Positions 44,438-52,089 of a stretch of 64,000 nt of DNA are shown here, piece by piece (within the stretch, counting starts at the first letter, position 1; every line of letters begins with the position of its first letter). The notes below the pieces were generated by a model. It ran no database searches. It was not told the DNA's origin and saw only the letters and a list, made by a program, of their open reading frames with translations. Source of the DNA: RUG11462 sp045649405. GTDB taxonomy: Bacteria > Bacillota > Clostridia > Oscillospirales > Acutalibacteraceae. The DNA is taken from the NCBI GenBank assembly GCA_045649405.1, contig JAZRPW010000007.1, positions 41,507 through 105,506 of the forward strand. Reading direction: 5' to 3'. The position numbers and the translations under genes were made by a program.

Positions 44438-45511
44438 TTACCCTTCTGTCACAATATCGTATATCTCTGTGTATTGTTTTAAAACAATTTTGTCAAGATA
44501 AGTATCTTTAACCTTTTGAACGTTGTAATCAGACATTTTTTGTCTTGTTCCTTTACTATCTAGTTCTTTCAATGCTGCTACGAGTTCATTTGGACTTTGT
44601 TGTGAAATTACCTTTCCACCTTCTGTGTAATCAATCATATCAGCATTTGCTGCCCAGTCAGTAACAACGCAAGGAAGACCTGCTGCCATTGCTTCTGTTA
44701 ATGCGCAAGAAAAACCTTCGCCAAAATATCTTGATAAGAACATAAACACATCATTATTATCAAGTTGCTCTTTAACATAATCAGCATTTTGCACACCATG
44801 GAGTTTAACATTTTTAGGAATTTCAAGATTTTTTATTTCTTCACCAATTGCCCCTACTAAATTAAACTCTATATTTGGCATTTTGCTTGCTGCTTGAATG
44901 ATAGTATCACAACCTTTTTCAGGAGTAACGCCACCAACGAACACTGCTTTTGTTATATTCTCGCTAATTGCTTTCTTTTTATCAAAATTAAGTTCAGATT
45001 CCATTACAAAATTAGGAATAATTTGAACCTGCGCCTTTTTGTTTAAAGTTTTAACAAAGTCAAAAGACTTTTTGTTTAAAACAATAATCCCGTCGCAAAG
45101 ACGTGAAAAAAGTTTGAAAACTAATTTTTTATAGCCTTTGTTAACAACGTTTGGCACTGTGCAATGACAATGAAGAACAAATTTCTTTTTATACCATTTT
45201 GCAATCAAACCAGTCACTGTTTCACGAAGCATTCCAAAAACCGTGCAAGGAATGTTCGTGTGAACAACAGTAATTTCTTTATCTTCTTTAAGCGCGCTTG
45301 TTTCTTGTTTGTAAATTGACATTGAACGAACATATTCGTCTTTGAAATGACGCTTTGTATTTTCAAATGGGTCTCTGCCATTGATTGTATTAGAATTGAT
45401 ATGCACTACATTCCAACCACTTGGTAAACCCTTTTCAAGAAGGCGCTTTGTCCAGGTTGCAATGCCACCTGCTGGTGGTGGATAGTGTGATATAAGCAAT
45501 ACTTTTTTCAT
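44438..45511 (-). CDS. family 4 glycosyltransferase
   Basis: The 357-residue GT4-type enzyme shows ISHYPPPAGGIATWTKRLLEKG at the N-terminus, AVFVGGVTPEKGCDTIIQAA, and the donor motif GEGFSCALTEAMAAGLPCVVTDWAAN with E-x7-E. It lacks membrane segments. Lying next to rfbC and directly upstream of another GT4 gene, it probably adds one sugar, perhaps the dTDP-activated one (inference). Confidence 0.9.
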   Translation of the reverse strand: MKKVLLISHYPPPAGGIATWTKRLLEKGLPSGWNVVHINSNTINGRDPFENTKRHFKDEYVRSMSIYKQETSALKEDKEITVVHTNIPCTVFGMLRETVTGLIAKWYKKKFVLHCHCTVPNVVNKGYKKLVFKLFSRLCDGIIVLNKKSFDFVKTLNKKAQVQIIPNFVMESELNFDKKKAISENITKAVFVGGVTPEKGCDTIIQAASKMPNIEFNLVGAIGEEIKNLEIPKNVKLHGVQNADYVKEQLDNNDVFMFLSRYFGEGFSCALTEAMAAGLPCVVTDWAANADMIDYTEGGKVISQQSPNELVAALKELDSKGTRQKMSDYNVQKVKDTYLDKIVLKQYTEIYDIVTEG

Positions 45512-45519
45512 AAACTCTC

Positions 45520-46074
45520 CTAAAATTTAAAAGTTTCTGCAAAGCTTGACCATTTTTGGTCTTTTTCTGAAATGGTTAACTCCATTCCTTCTTCAATTGG
45601 CCATTCGATGCCGATTTCAGGGTCATTCCACATCATACCGCCTTCATCATCAGGGCGATAAAAATCTGTGCATTTATAGCAAAACTCTGCAGTTTCAGAA
45701 AGCACCAAAAAACCGTGAGCAAATCCAGGAGAAATATAAAACTGTTTCATATTCTCTGCTGATAAAATCTCACCATGCCATTTACCATAAGTTTCTGAAT
45801 CTTTACGCAAGTCAACCGCAACGTCAAAAACCTCGCCTTTGATTACACGAACAAGTTTGCCTTGTGGAAATTGTTTTTGGAAATGAAGACCACGCAAAAC
45901 ACCACGTTTTGACATTGATTGGTTGTCTTGAACAAACACCATATTAAGGCCTGCATCAATCATATCTTTTTGATTATATGTTTCAACAAAGTAGCCACGC
46001 TCATCACCAAAAACTGTTGGCTCGATAGTATAAAGCCCTTTTATTGAACATTCTTTAACAGTAATTTTACCCAT
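45520..46074 (-). CDS. rfbC: dTDP-4-dehydrorhamnose 3,5-epimerase
   Basis: RfbC inverts C3 and C5 of dTDP-4-keto-6-deoxyglucose on the way to dTDP-L-rhamnose or related sugars. The 184-residue cupin protein has the expected length and motifs: DERGYFVETYN, RGVLRGLHFQKQFPQGKLVRVI, FYISPGFAHGFLVLSE and YKCTDFY. The ATG shares one base with the stop of the upstream reductase gene (TAATG), so they are coupled. With rfbA and rfbB upstream it forms the dTDP-sugar branch. Confidence 0.93.
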   Translation of the reverse strand: MGKITVKECSIKGLYTIEPTVFGDERGYFVETYNQKDMIDAGLNMVFVQDNQSMSKRGVLRGLHFQKQFPQGKLVRVIKGEVFDVAVDLRKDSETYGKWHGEILSAENMKQFYISPGFAHGFLVLSETAEFCYKCTDFYRPDDEGGMMWNDPEIGIEWPIEEGMELTISEKDQKWSSFAETFKF

Positions 46075-46907
46075 TATTGTTCCTTCGCTTTTAATATTTT
46101 TTCTATTTTTTCGCTATTTCCCCAAACTGCGTCAGAATCATAAGCTCTGTCTGGGAAAGCGCCATAAATCAATTTGATATTATAATCATTCTCTTTGATG
46201 AATTGCTCAACCCTGTCAGCAAGGCTTACTGGTTTGCCCGAGCAAATGTTGATTATGCCATTGATTTTATTTTGCATAACAGCCGCCGACACCTGAACGC
46301 CAAATTCATCATAATCGATAAAGTCATATTTGTTTTTACCAGTTGTAAATGGAAATTCTGTTTTGCCTTCGTTCACAGCGGTTGTGATTTTTGAGAAAAT
46401 TGAATTGCCGAATTTTGAATTGCCGACGATGTAATAACCTCTGAGCCATTGGAAAACCGTGTCATTTGCTTTGCACAAAAGTTCAACAGCATCTCTCAAC
46501 GCATTTTTTGCAACGCCATACAAGTTAAGTGGTTTGCAAGGAGTGTTTTCATCAATCTCGCCTTCGAAAAAGCCGATTTCATGCATTGTGCCTAAAACAG
46601 CAACCTGTTTTAATCCACCTTTAATCATACTCTCAATGAAAGCATAATGTTTTGGCAAGTCGCCCAAATGGTTCTCGGAATTGTGAACAAATCCATCACG
46701 CCAAGCCAAATGAAGCAACACATCAGGACTTTCAAAATATTCAAACGGATTTTCAACACTAAACAAATCAACCGAAAGGCATTTTGCTCTACTGTCAACA
46801 AAATCAGTATTAAAATCTACTGCTAATACATCAGCACCATCATCAAGAAGTGATTTTACAATGCCTTGGCCTAAATAACCGTTTGCACCGGTAACTAAAA
46901 CTTTCAT
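46074..46907 (-). CDS. NAD(P)-dependent sugar epimerase/reductase at the rfbD position
   Basis: The 277-residue extended SDR protein starts at ATG 46907 (MKVLVTGANGYLGQG), after AAGGA; the longer frame upstream runs through hairpin repeats and is not credible. GANGYLG (7-13) binds NAD(P), and YGVAKNALR gives the Tyr-x3-Lys pair. It sits where RfbD (dTDP-4-dehydrorhamnose reductase) would be expected but differs from typical RfbD and lacks its usual YVFDG motif. It could be a 4-ketoreductase making dTDP-rhamnose, dTDP-6-deoxytalose or a fucose-type sugar. The product is therefore uncertain. Confidence 0.8.
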   Translation of the reverse strand: MKVLVTGANGYLGQGIVKSLLDDGADVLAVDFNTDFVDSRAKCLSVDLFSVENPFEYFESPDVLLHLAWRDGFVHNSENHLGDLPKHYAFIESMIKGGLKQVAVLGTMHEIGFFEGEIDENTPCKPLNLYGVAKNALRDAVELLCKANDTVFQWLRGYYIVGNSKFGNSIFSKITTAVNEGKTEFPFTTGKNKYDFIDYDEFGVQVSAAVMQNKINGIINICSGKPVSLADRVEQFIKENDYNIKLIYGAFPDRAYDSDAVWGNSEKIEKILKAKEQ

Positions 46908-46926
46908 CAAATTATCTGTCCTTATA

Positions 46927-47111
46927 CATTTTTTCGTAAAAATGGTTGTAGATTGTCGAAGCAATTTTGCTTCGACAGCCGAATGGCTTTGCAAAACTAA
47001 TTATAGTTTTGCACGACAACCATTCCAATAATTGTGTTGCAAATTTCTAATGAAATTTGCTTCCAAATGATACATTTGGAGTCTAAACAACAACCTTATT
47101 GTTGTTTAGAC
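46927..47111. repeat. array of perfect hairpins between rfbB and the next gene
   Basis: Within 185 bases lie CATTTTT/AAAAATG (46927-46944) and an outer stem AATGGTTGT/ACAACCATT (46941-46949, 47016-47024). The outer stem encloses a 10-bp hairpin (46955-46976), a 4-bp hairpin (46977-46988) and a 10-bp hairpin (46990-47013). Then follow a 9-bp hairpin (47039-47060), an 8-bp hairpin (47062-47080) and a 13-bp hairpin (47081-47111) whose coding arm is the last codons and stop of rfbB. All arms are perfect. It would fold as a cloverleaf plus hairpins in the operon mRNA. No U-run terminator follows. Confidence 0.85.
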
Positions 47112-48118
47112 AAAACACTGTTATTATAGTCTTGATAGTCGCCTTCTAAGATGTCTTTCCACCATTGCTCGTTATCAAGGTACCACTGAATTGTTTTCTT
47201 AATACCATCATCAAACTTAGTTGCTGGCAACCAACCCAAATCATTGTGGATTTTTGTTGGGTCAATTGCATATCTCAAGTCGTGACCTGGTCTGTCAGTA
47301 ACATAAGTGATTAAACTTTCCGGTTTGCCGAGTGCTTTGAGAATTGTTTTAACAACTTCCAAATTGCTCTTTTCGTTGTGGCCACCAATGTTATAAATTT
47401 CGCCCTCTTTACCATTTCTGATGATAAGGTCAATAGCAGAACAATGGTCTTCAACATAAAGCCAGTCACGAACATTCTCGCCTTTGCCGTAAACTGGCAA
47501 GCTTTCATCAGCAAGTGCACGAGAAATCATAAGTGGAATTAACTTTTCTGGGAAGTGGTAAGGACCATAGTTATTTGAACAACGTGAAATTGTTACAGGA
47601 AGACCATAAGTTCTTTGATAAGCACCAACCAACAAATCTGCAGCTGCTTTTGAAGATGAGTAAGGTGAAGATGTGTGAATTGGTGTTTCTTCTGTGAAGA
47701 ACAAGTCAGGTCTATCAAGTGGCAAGTCACCATAAACTTCGTCAGTTGAAACTTGGTGATAGCGTTTTACACCATATTTTCTTGAAGCATCCATAAGCAC
47801 TGATGTGCCGATAATGTTAGTTCTAAGGAAAATTTCAGGATTTTCAACACTTCTGTCAACATGGCTTTCAGCCGCAAAGTTAACAACAATGTCAAACTTT
47901 TCTTCTGCGAATAATTTATCAACTGCTTCTCTATCAGCAATGTCGCCTTTTACAAAGCGGAAGTTTTCACATTTCATTGCTTCATCGAGAGTTTTCAAAT
48001 TGCCTGCATATGTAAGCGCATCAAGACAAACAATTCTGTCTTCTGGATGATTTTTAAGTTGGAAGTAAACAAAGTTGCTTCCAATAAAGCCGGCACCACC
48101 GGTAACTAAAATATTCAT
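47096..48118 (-). CDS. rfbB: dTDP-glucose 4,6-dehydratase
   Basis: RfbB converts dTDP-glucose to dTDP-4-keto-6-deoxyglucose, the branch point for rhamnose and the VioA-type amino sugar. The 340-residue SDR protein has GGAGFIGSNF (7-16), AAESHVDRS (82-90), STDEVYGDL (catalytic Asp/Glu at 126-127) and YSSSKAAAD (Tyr153, Lys157). The last four codons and stop lie in a 13-bp hairpin, which heads an array of inverted repeats before the next gene. The start follows rfbA by 14 bases. Confidence 0.95.
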   Translation of the reverse strand: MNILVTGGAGFIGSNFVYFQLKNHPEDRIVCLDALTYAGNLKTLDEAMKCENFRFVKGDIADREAVDKLFAEEKFDIVVNFAAESHVDRSVENPEIFLRTNIIGTSVLMDASRKYGVKRYHQVSTDEVYGDLPLDRPDLFFTEETPIHTSSPYSSSKAAADLLVGAYQRTYGLPVTISRCSNNYGPYHFPEKLIPLMISRALADESLPVYGKGENVRDWLYVEDHCSAIDLIIRNGKEGEIYNIGGHNEKSNLEVVKTILKALGKPESLITYVTDRPGHDLRYAIDPTKIHNDLGWLPATKFDDGIKKTIQWYLDNEQWWKDILEGDYQDYNNSVLSKQQ

Positions 48119-48132
48119 AAAACTAACCTCTC

Positions 48133-49014
48133 TTAATAAAATAATTTGCCTTCAGCCACATTTTTCAAATGCTGGCCATATGGGCTTTTGCCGTAAGCGT
48201 CTGCTGACAAAAGCAATGTTTCTTTATCAATCCAACCGTTGTTGTAAGCAATTTCTTCGAGTGATGAAATTACAACGCCACATTGTTGAATTGTTTTTAC
48301 AAAGTCGCCTGCTTCTACTAAACTATCAACTGTGCCGGTATCAAGCCAAGCAAAGCCACGACCTAAAACTTCTAATTTCAACGAATTGTCTTCAAGGTAC
48401 ATTTTGTTCAAATCAGTAATTTCTAATTCGCCACGAGCTGAAGGTTTAACACGTTTTGCGAAATTTACAACTCGGTTGTCGTAAAAGTAAAGACCTGTTA
48501 CTGCGTAATTTGATTTTGGATTTTCAGGTTTTTCTTCCAAAGACAAAACGTTCAAATCTTTATCAAACTCTGCAATGCCGAAACGCTCAGGGTCATTAAC
48601 GTAATAACCAAAGAGCGTGCACAAACCTTGCTCACTGTTTTGGACTGCATTTTTGAGAAGCTTTGTGAAACCGTGACCATAGAAAATGTTGTCACCCAAG
48701 CACAAAGCACAAGAGTCATCTCCAATAAAATCTTCACCGATTAAGAATGCTTGCGCAAGACCGTCTGGAGAAGGTTGAACCTTGTATGTAAGTTTAATGC
48801 CGAACTGGCTGCCATCACCCAAAAGATTTTGGAAACTTTGGCTATCTTCAGGTGTTGTGATAATCAAAATATCACGAATGCCTGCAAGCATAAGAGTAGA
48901 AATTGGGTAAAAAACCATTGGTTTATCATAAACTGGCAATAACTGTTTTGAAGTTACCTTTGTAAGTGGGTAAAGGCGTGTGCCTGAACCACCTGCAAGA
49001 ACTATACCTTTCAT
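48133..49014 (-). CDS. rfbA: glucose-1-phosphate thymidylyltransferase
   Basis: RfbA makes dTDP-glucose from dTTP and glucose-1-phosphate. The 293-residue protein is standard length, with the nucleotide-binding GGSGTRLYPLTKVTSKQLLP (8-27), YDKPMVFYPI, LGDNIFYGHGF and the C-terminal GRGFAWLDTGT. It is followed by rfbB. These two enzymes feed both the RfbC/reductase branch and the amino-sugar branch of the operon. Confidence 0.95.
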   Translation of the reverse strand: MKGIVLAGGSGTRLYPLTKVTSKQLLPVYDKPMVFYPISTLMLAGIRDILIITTPEDSQSFQNLLGDGSQFGIKLTYKVQPSPDGLAQAFLIGEDFIGDDSCALCLGDNIFYGHGFTKLLKNAVQNSEQGLCTLFGYYVNDPERFGIAEFDKDLNVLSLEEKPENPKSNYAVTGLYFYDNRVVNFAKRVKPSARGELEITDLNKMYLEDNSLKLEVLGRGFAWLDTGTVDSLVEAGDFVKTIQQCGVVISSLEEIAYNNGWIDKETLLLSADAYGKSPYGQHLKNVAEGKLFY

Positions 49015-49031
49015 ATTTTCTTTCCTCTCTT

Positions 49032-50027
49032 TTACATTTCAAAAATTTGTTTTAAGAATCCTCTTAAAGAATATTTTTCATAAATTTCCTTGCTCACATC
49101 TTCATAAGGCTGTTTGAAAAATTCATTTTCAAAATCAAACTCGCCGTCATAGATGTAAATGTTTTTTGGGTTGTAAAAATCGTAATTCACAAGGTCTTTG
49201 TTTGTGGTTATGAGTTTTACTTTTGCCGCTAAACTTTCAATGCATCTAATTGTTGCGCCATCTTGATTGTCTTGTGGAGAATCAAGCACGCATTTTGAAT
49301 GTTTTACAATTTGCATTGTTTTTTCCTTTGACAAGGTGTCTTGTTCAAAGTCACAAAGTTTTGCGTTTTTATACTCAACATCTTTTAACTTGTGGTAAAA
49401 GAATTTGAGTTTCGAAGGCATATAGTGATAGATGAATTGGTTTGAATAAGCACCTTTCAACTTTTCAGACATTTCGTTAATGAGTTTGAATTTTTTAGGA
49501 TGAGCTGTGCCAACATAACAACAGTCATACAAAAATTCATCAACTGGTTGTTTGCCTAACTCTTCATAATCTCTGTCGTAAAAGAGCGGTAAAAACTCTA
49601 ACTTTTCGTGTTTTAGAGTATCAACTCTGTCAAATGAAAAACATCTGTCAAAATATTTCCAAAAACTTTCAATGTCTTTTAGGTTGATAATTGAGTCCCA
49701 CTGGTAAGACAAAAATTTTGCGTTGCTATGAGTTTCTTTTAATTTTCTCATCATCTCATCACTAAAGCAGTAAGACATTCCTCTTACAAAGAAAACATAA
49801 TCATATTTCGTGTTTTTTGTTTTTTCAATGATGCTTTCAAAATACTGGTTAACCTTTTTTCTAACCAATTTAGGATTAATTCTTGAAACTGCTCTAAAAA
49901 GACTATTTTGAGTTGGTCTATCAGAAAATGCTTCAACCTCAAAGCCCAATAATTTTAACTCTTCTTCAATTTTTTGATAATAACCAAAATATTGCGAAGC
50001 AATCATCAACACTTTTTTCTCTTTCAT
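49032..50027 (-). CDS. putative glycosyltransferase (CgeB-like/LPS-type)
   Basis: The 331-residue cytoplasmic protein has a Rossmann-like start (KKVLMIASQYFGYYQKIEEELKLLGFEVEAF) and a second domain with YVGTAHPKKFKLINEM and CVLDSPQDNQDGATIRCIESLAAKVKLITTN. The last motif resembles the donor-binding end of CgeB-like and capsule-type GT-B enzymes. I cannot name its family firmly. Position between the priming transferase region and rfbA suggests it adds an early sugar. It is spaced one base from the upstream nucleotidyltransferase-like gene. Confidence 0.75.
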   Translation of the reverse strand: MKEKKVLMIASQYFGYYQKIEEELKLLGFEVEAFSDRPTQNSLFRAVSRINPKLVRKKVNQYFESIIEKTKNTKYDYVFFVRGMSYCFSDEMMRKLKETHSNAKFLSYQWDSIINLKDIESFWKYFDRCFSFDRVDTLKHEKLEFLPLFYDRDYEELGKQPVDEFLYDCCYVGTAHPKKFKLINEMSEKLKGAYSNQFIYHYMPSKLKFFYHKLKDVEYKNAKLCDFEQDTLSKEKTMQIVKHSKCVLDSPQDNQDGATIRCIESLAAKVKLITTNKDLVNYDFYNPKNIYIYDGEFDFENEFFKQPYEDVSKEIYEKYSLRGFLKQIFEM

Positions 50028-50028
50028 A

Positions 50029-51195
50029 CTACCTCTTGAAAATACTTAAATCGTTATAAAGCGAATAAACCTCGTTATTAGATTTCAAAACTTTTTTATA
50101 ATCTACTTTTTGCTTTTTAAAAACAACTCTAAAAACATGTCTAATCGGCAAATAAATAAAACCGAGATTACATAGCCAAGGATATTTTTTTGCAAGTGGC
50201 CAATTATATTTAGCGCGTTTTTTAAAATATTTAAAATAATTTACAAAAGCAAATTTACTTTTATTTTCAACATCAAAGTTTGAATAAGTTTCTTCTTTGC
50301 TGCGCTTTACACCAAAGTTTCCTTTTTTAAGCGATAACTCAAGAAGCTCGTTAGCAGTTTTACACTCAATTTGCTTATCAAAGAAAAACTTGTCAATAAC
50401 ATCAACACAAGCAACTGCAAGTTTATAAAGACCAAACCTTTTCAAAAAATCAATGTTTTCTTCATCACTTAAAAACCCTGGATTTTCTTTAACAAAAACA
50501 CCGAAATCAAGCAATTGGCGAAGACCGATACCATCAGCAATTAAATGCCTTTCGATATGCAAAAGAAGAGATACTGCCTGATAAAGATTATCAAGTGAAT
50601 AAAACTCAACACCAGCACTCGTTGTTTTCACAATGCTATCTGTTGCATTTTCAAGCGTTTGTTTAAGTTTATCTCCTACTTCTGTTTCAGGAAAACTGCT
50701 CATAGAAAAATGAAGTTCAAGTGTAACATCGTTTTTTCTAAAAGCGCAATGATAATTATTTTCTTCCTCTGTAAGAGTATAAACATTTTCTAAAAACACA
50801 GACTTTGCTTTCTCAAACTCATCTTTGCTAACTAAAATATCAACATCGCCTAATGTTCTAAGTTCTGGCTTGTTATAATATCTCGCAACTGACAGGCCCT
50901 TTAAAATGCAATAGCTAATTTTGTTATCTTCTAAAAGTTTACAAATCTCGCTTTGAGCCTTTACAACCTTGTCGTTGTTAAACATAATTGCAATGGTGTT
51001 GCTCTTAAATTGTTTTAAAACTTCAGTTGGTATTCCTTCGATACCACTTGTTGCATCATACACAAAAGGGATTACTGACTGAAATTTTGCTTCTTCAAAA
51101 ACTTCTTGCCAATCAACATTGTTTGGAAGTTGTGCCTCAAAATTAAAGAGGCTTTTTTTCAACAAACTGATTAGCACTTGCTGTGATTGTGTCAA
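50029..51195 (-). CDS. nucleotidyltransferase-fold protein (NTP_transf_5-like)
   Basis: The 388-residue protein has the nucleotidyltransferase-like core YCILKGLSVARYYNKPELRTLGDVDILV (metal-binding GDVDI near 117-121) and DVTLELHFSMS with a third acidic position. This pattern fits the uncharacterised family PF14907, often found in surface-polysaccharide and peptide-modification loci. Translation begins at a TTG (51195) seven bases after AGGAGG; no ATG fits. The biochemical role is unknown. It is the second gene of the operon, directly after the priming transferase. Confidence 0.8.
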   Translation of the reverse strand: MTQSQQVLISLLKKSLFNFEAQLPNNVDWQEVFEEAKFQSVIPFVYDATSGIEGIPTEVLKQFKSNTIAIMFNNDKVVKAQSEICKLLEDNKISYCILKGLSVARYYNKPELRTLGDVDILVSKDEFEKAKSVFLENVYTLTEEENNYHCAFRKNDVTLELHFSMSSFPETEVGDKLKQTLENATDSIVKTTSAGVEFYSLDNLYQAVSLLLHIERHLIADGIGLRQLLDFGVFVKENPGFLSDEENIDFLKRFGLYKLAVACVDVIDKFFFDKQIECKTANELLELSLKKGNFGVKRSKEETYSNFDVENKSKFAFVNYFKYFKKRAKYNWPLAKKYPWLCNLGFIYLPIRHVFRVVFKKQKVDYKKVLKSNNEVYSLYNDLSIFKR

Positions 51196-51228
51196 ACAAA
51201 AACCTCCTTTTAAAAATTTTATTTTTTC

Positions 51229-51915
51229 TTAGTTACCGGTCTTTTTGAAAACCGAGATAAATGTCATAAAGAAAATCTTAACATCCAGTAAGAAGCTTCT
51301 GTTGTCAACGTAGTAAAGTTCCATTTTTTGACGTTCGCCTGTTGCATAAACTGCATCGTTTCTAGCGTACGCTTGCCAGTACCCTGTAAGCCCTGGGGTG
51401 ATGCTTAAAAGTTTATCAACATCGTCACCGTAATTTTCTAATTCTTCTTCAACGATTGGTCGAGGGCCAATCAAAGTTAAATCGCCTTTGAGAATGTTAA
51501 GAAGTTGTGGCAACTCATCAAGACTTGTTTTTCTCAAGAAGTTACCAACCTTTGTAATTCTTGGGTCGTTCTCAAGTTTAAACTCTGACATAAAAATTTC
51601 TAACTCTTCAGGACTTAACATCTCTTCAAGATTGTCTGCGTTTGTCTTCATACTTCTAAACTTGAATATGTAAAGTTCTTTACCAAACTGACCTACTCTT
51701 TTGTGTTTATAAAAAACTGCACCTTTCGAATCAACCTTAATCGCAATGGCGATAAATAAAAAAAGTGGCGATAAAACAATCAGTCCTAAAGCCGAACCAA
51801 CGATATCAACCACACGTTTAACAAAGAGATAAAAAGAAAACTTTTCTCCCTTGTTTGTAACATATTTATTTTTCGGTGCACTTGCACTAATTTTTTCATC
51901 AACTTTTTTACTCAT
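51229..51915 (-). CDS. undecaprenyl-phosphate sugar phosphotransferase (priming transferase)
   Basis: The roughly 228-residue bacterial sugar transferase starts the repeat unit by moving a sugar-1-phosphate onto undecaprenyl phosphate. One membrane segment (VVDIVGSALGLIVLSPLFLF) precedes the catalytic domain with VFYKHKRVGQFGKELYIFKFRSM, TSLDELPQLLNIL and LTLIGPRPI. I chose ATG 51915 (MSKKVDE) after GAGGGAAG over the TTG at 51927. It is the short (single-helix) class and the first gene of the locus, about 70 bases after a strong promoter. Confidence 0.93.
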   Translation of the reverse strand: MSKKVDEKISASAPKNKYVTNKGEKFSFYLFVKRVVDIVGSALGLIVLSPLFLFIAIAIKVDSKGAVFYKHKRVGQFGKELYIFKFRSMKTNADNLEEMLSPEELEIFMSEFKLENDPRITKVGNFLRKTSLDELPQLLNILKGDLTLIGPRPIVEEELENYGDDVDKLLSITPGLTGYWQAYARNDAVYATGERQKMELYYVDNRSFLLDVKIFFMTFISVFKKTGN

Positions 51916-51987
51916 AACTTCCCTCAATCTATTTTCAATACAACTTCGCTTAGATATAAAAATATTATTATATTATAAATATAATAA

Positions 51988-52016
51988 ATTATAATATATA
52001 ACAAGCAAAAAGTCAA
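51988..52016 (-). promoter_or_regulatory. main promoter of the polysaccharide operon
   Basis: On the minus strand, TTGACT (52011-52016), a 17-base spacer and TATAAT (51988-51993) give a near-consensus sigma-A promoter with an AT-rich leader of about 70 bases. The -35 box is the last part of the upstream gene's terminator stem. Confidence 0.75.
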
Positions 52017-52053
52017 CAAAATTGTGCGTAAATAAAGGCACATTTCGCTGACT
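52005..52053 (-). terminator. terminator of the GH5-like gene, overlapping the operon promoter
   Basis: An imperfect stem has outer AGTCA/TGACT arms and inner AAATGTGC/GCACAATTT arms (52011-52053), followed on the minus strand by TTTTT. The T-side arm contains the TTGACT of the next promoter, so termination and initiation signals are fused. Confidence 0.6.
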
Positions 52054-52089
52054 TTTTCTCTAAAATTTATTGTTTTTTCTAATATTTGG

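Noticed and set aside
46908..46994. Upstream extension of the reductase gene
   Set aside because: The added residues come from inverted-repeat sequence; the ATG at 46907 with AAGGA upstream gives the normal SDR N-terminus.
46941..47024. Cloverleaf that looks like a tRNA
   Set aside because: The size fits, but there is no T-loop GTTC/CGA consensus, no recognisable anticodon loop and the arms are AT-rich direct palindromes; treated as a hairpin array.
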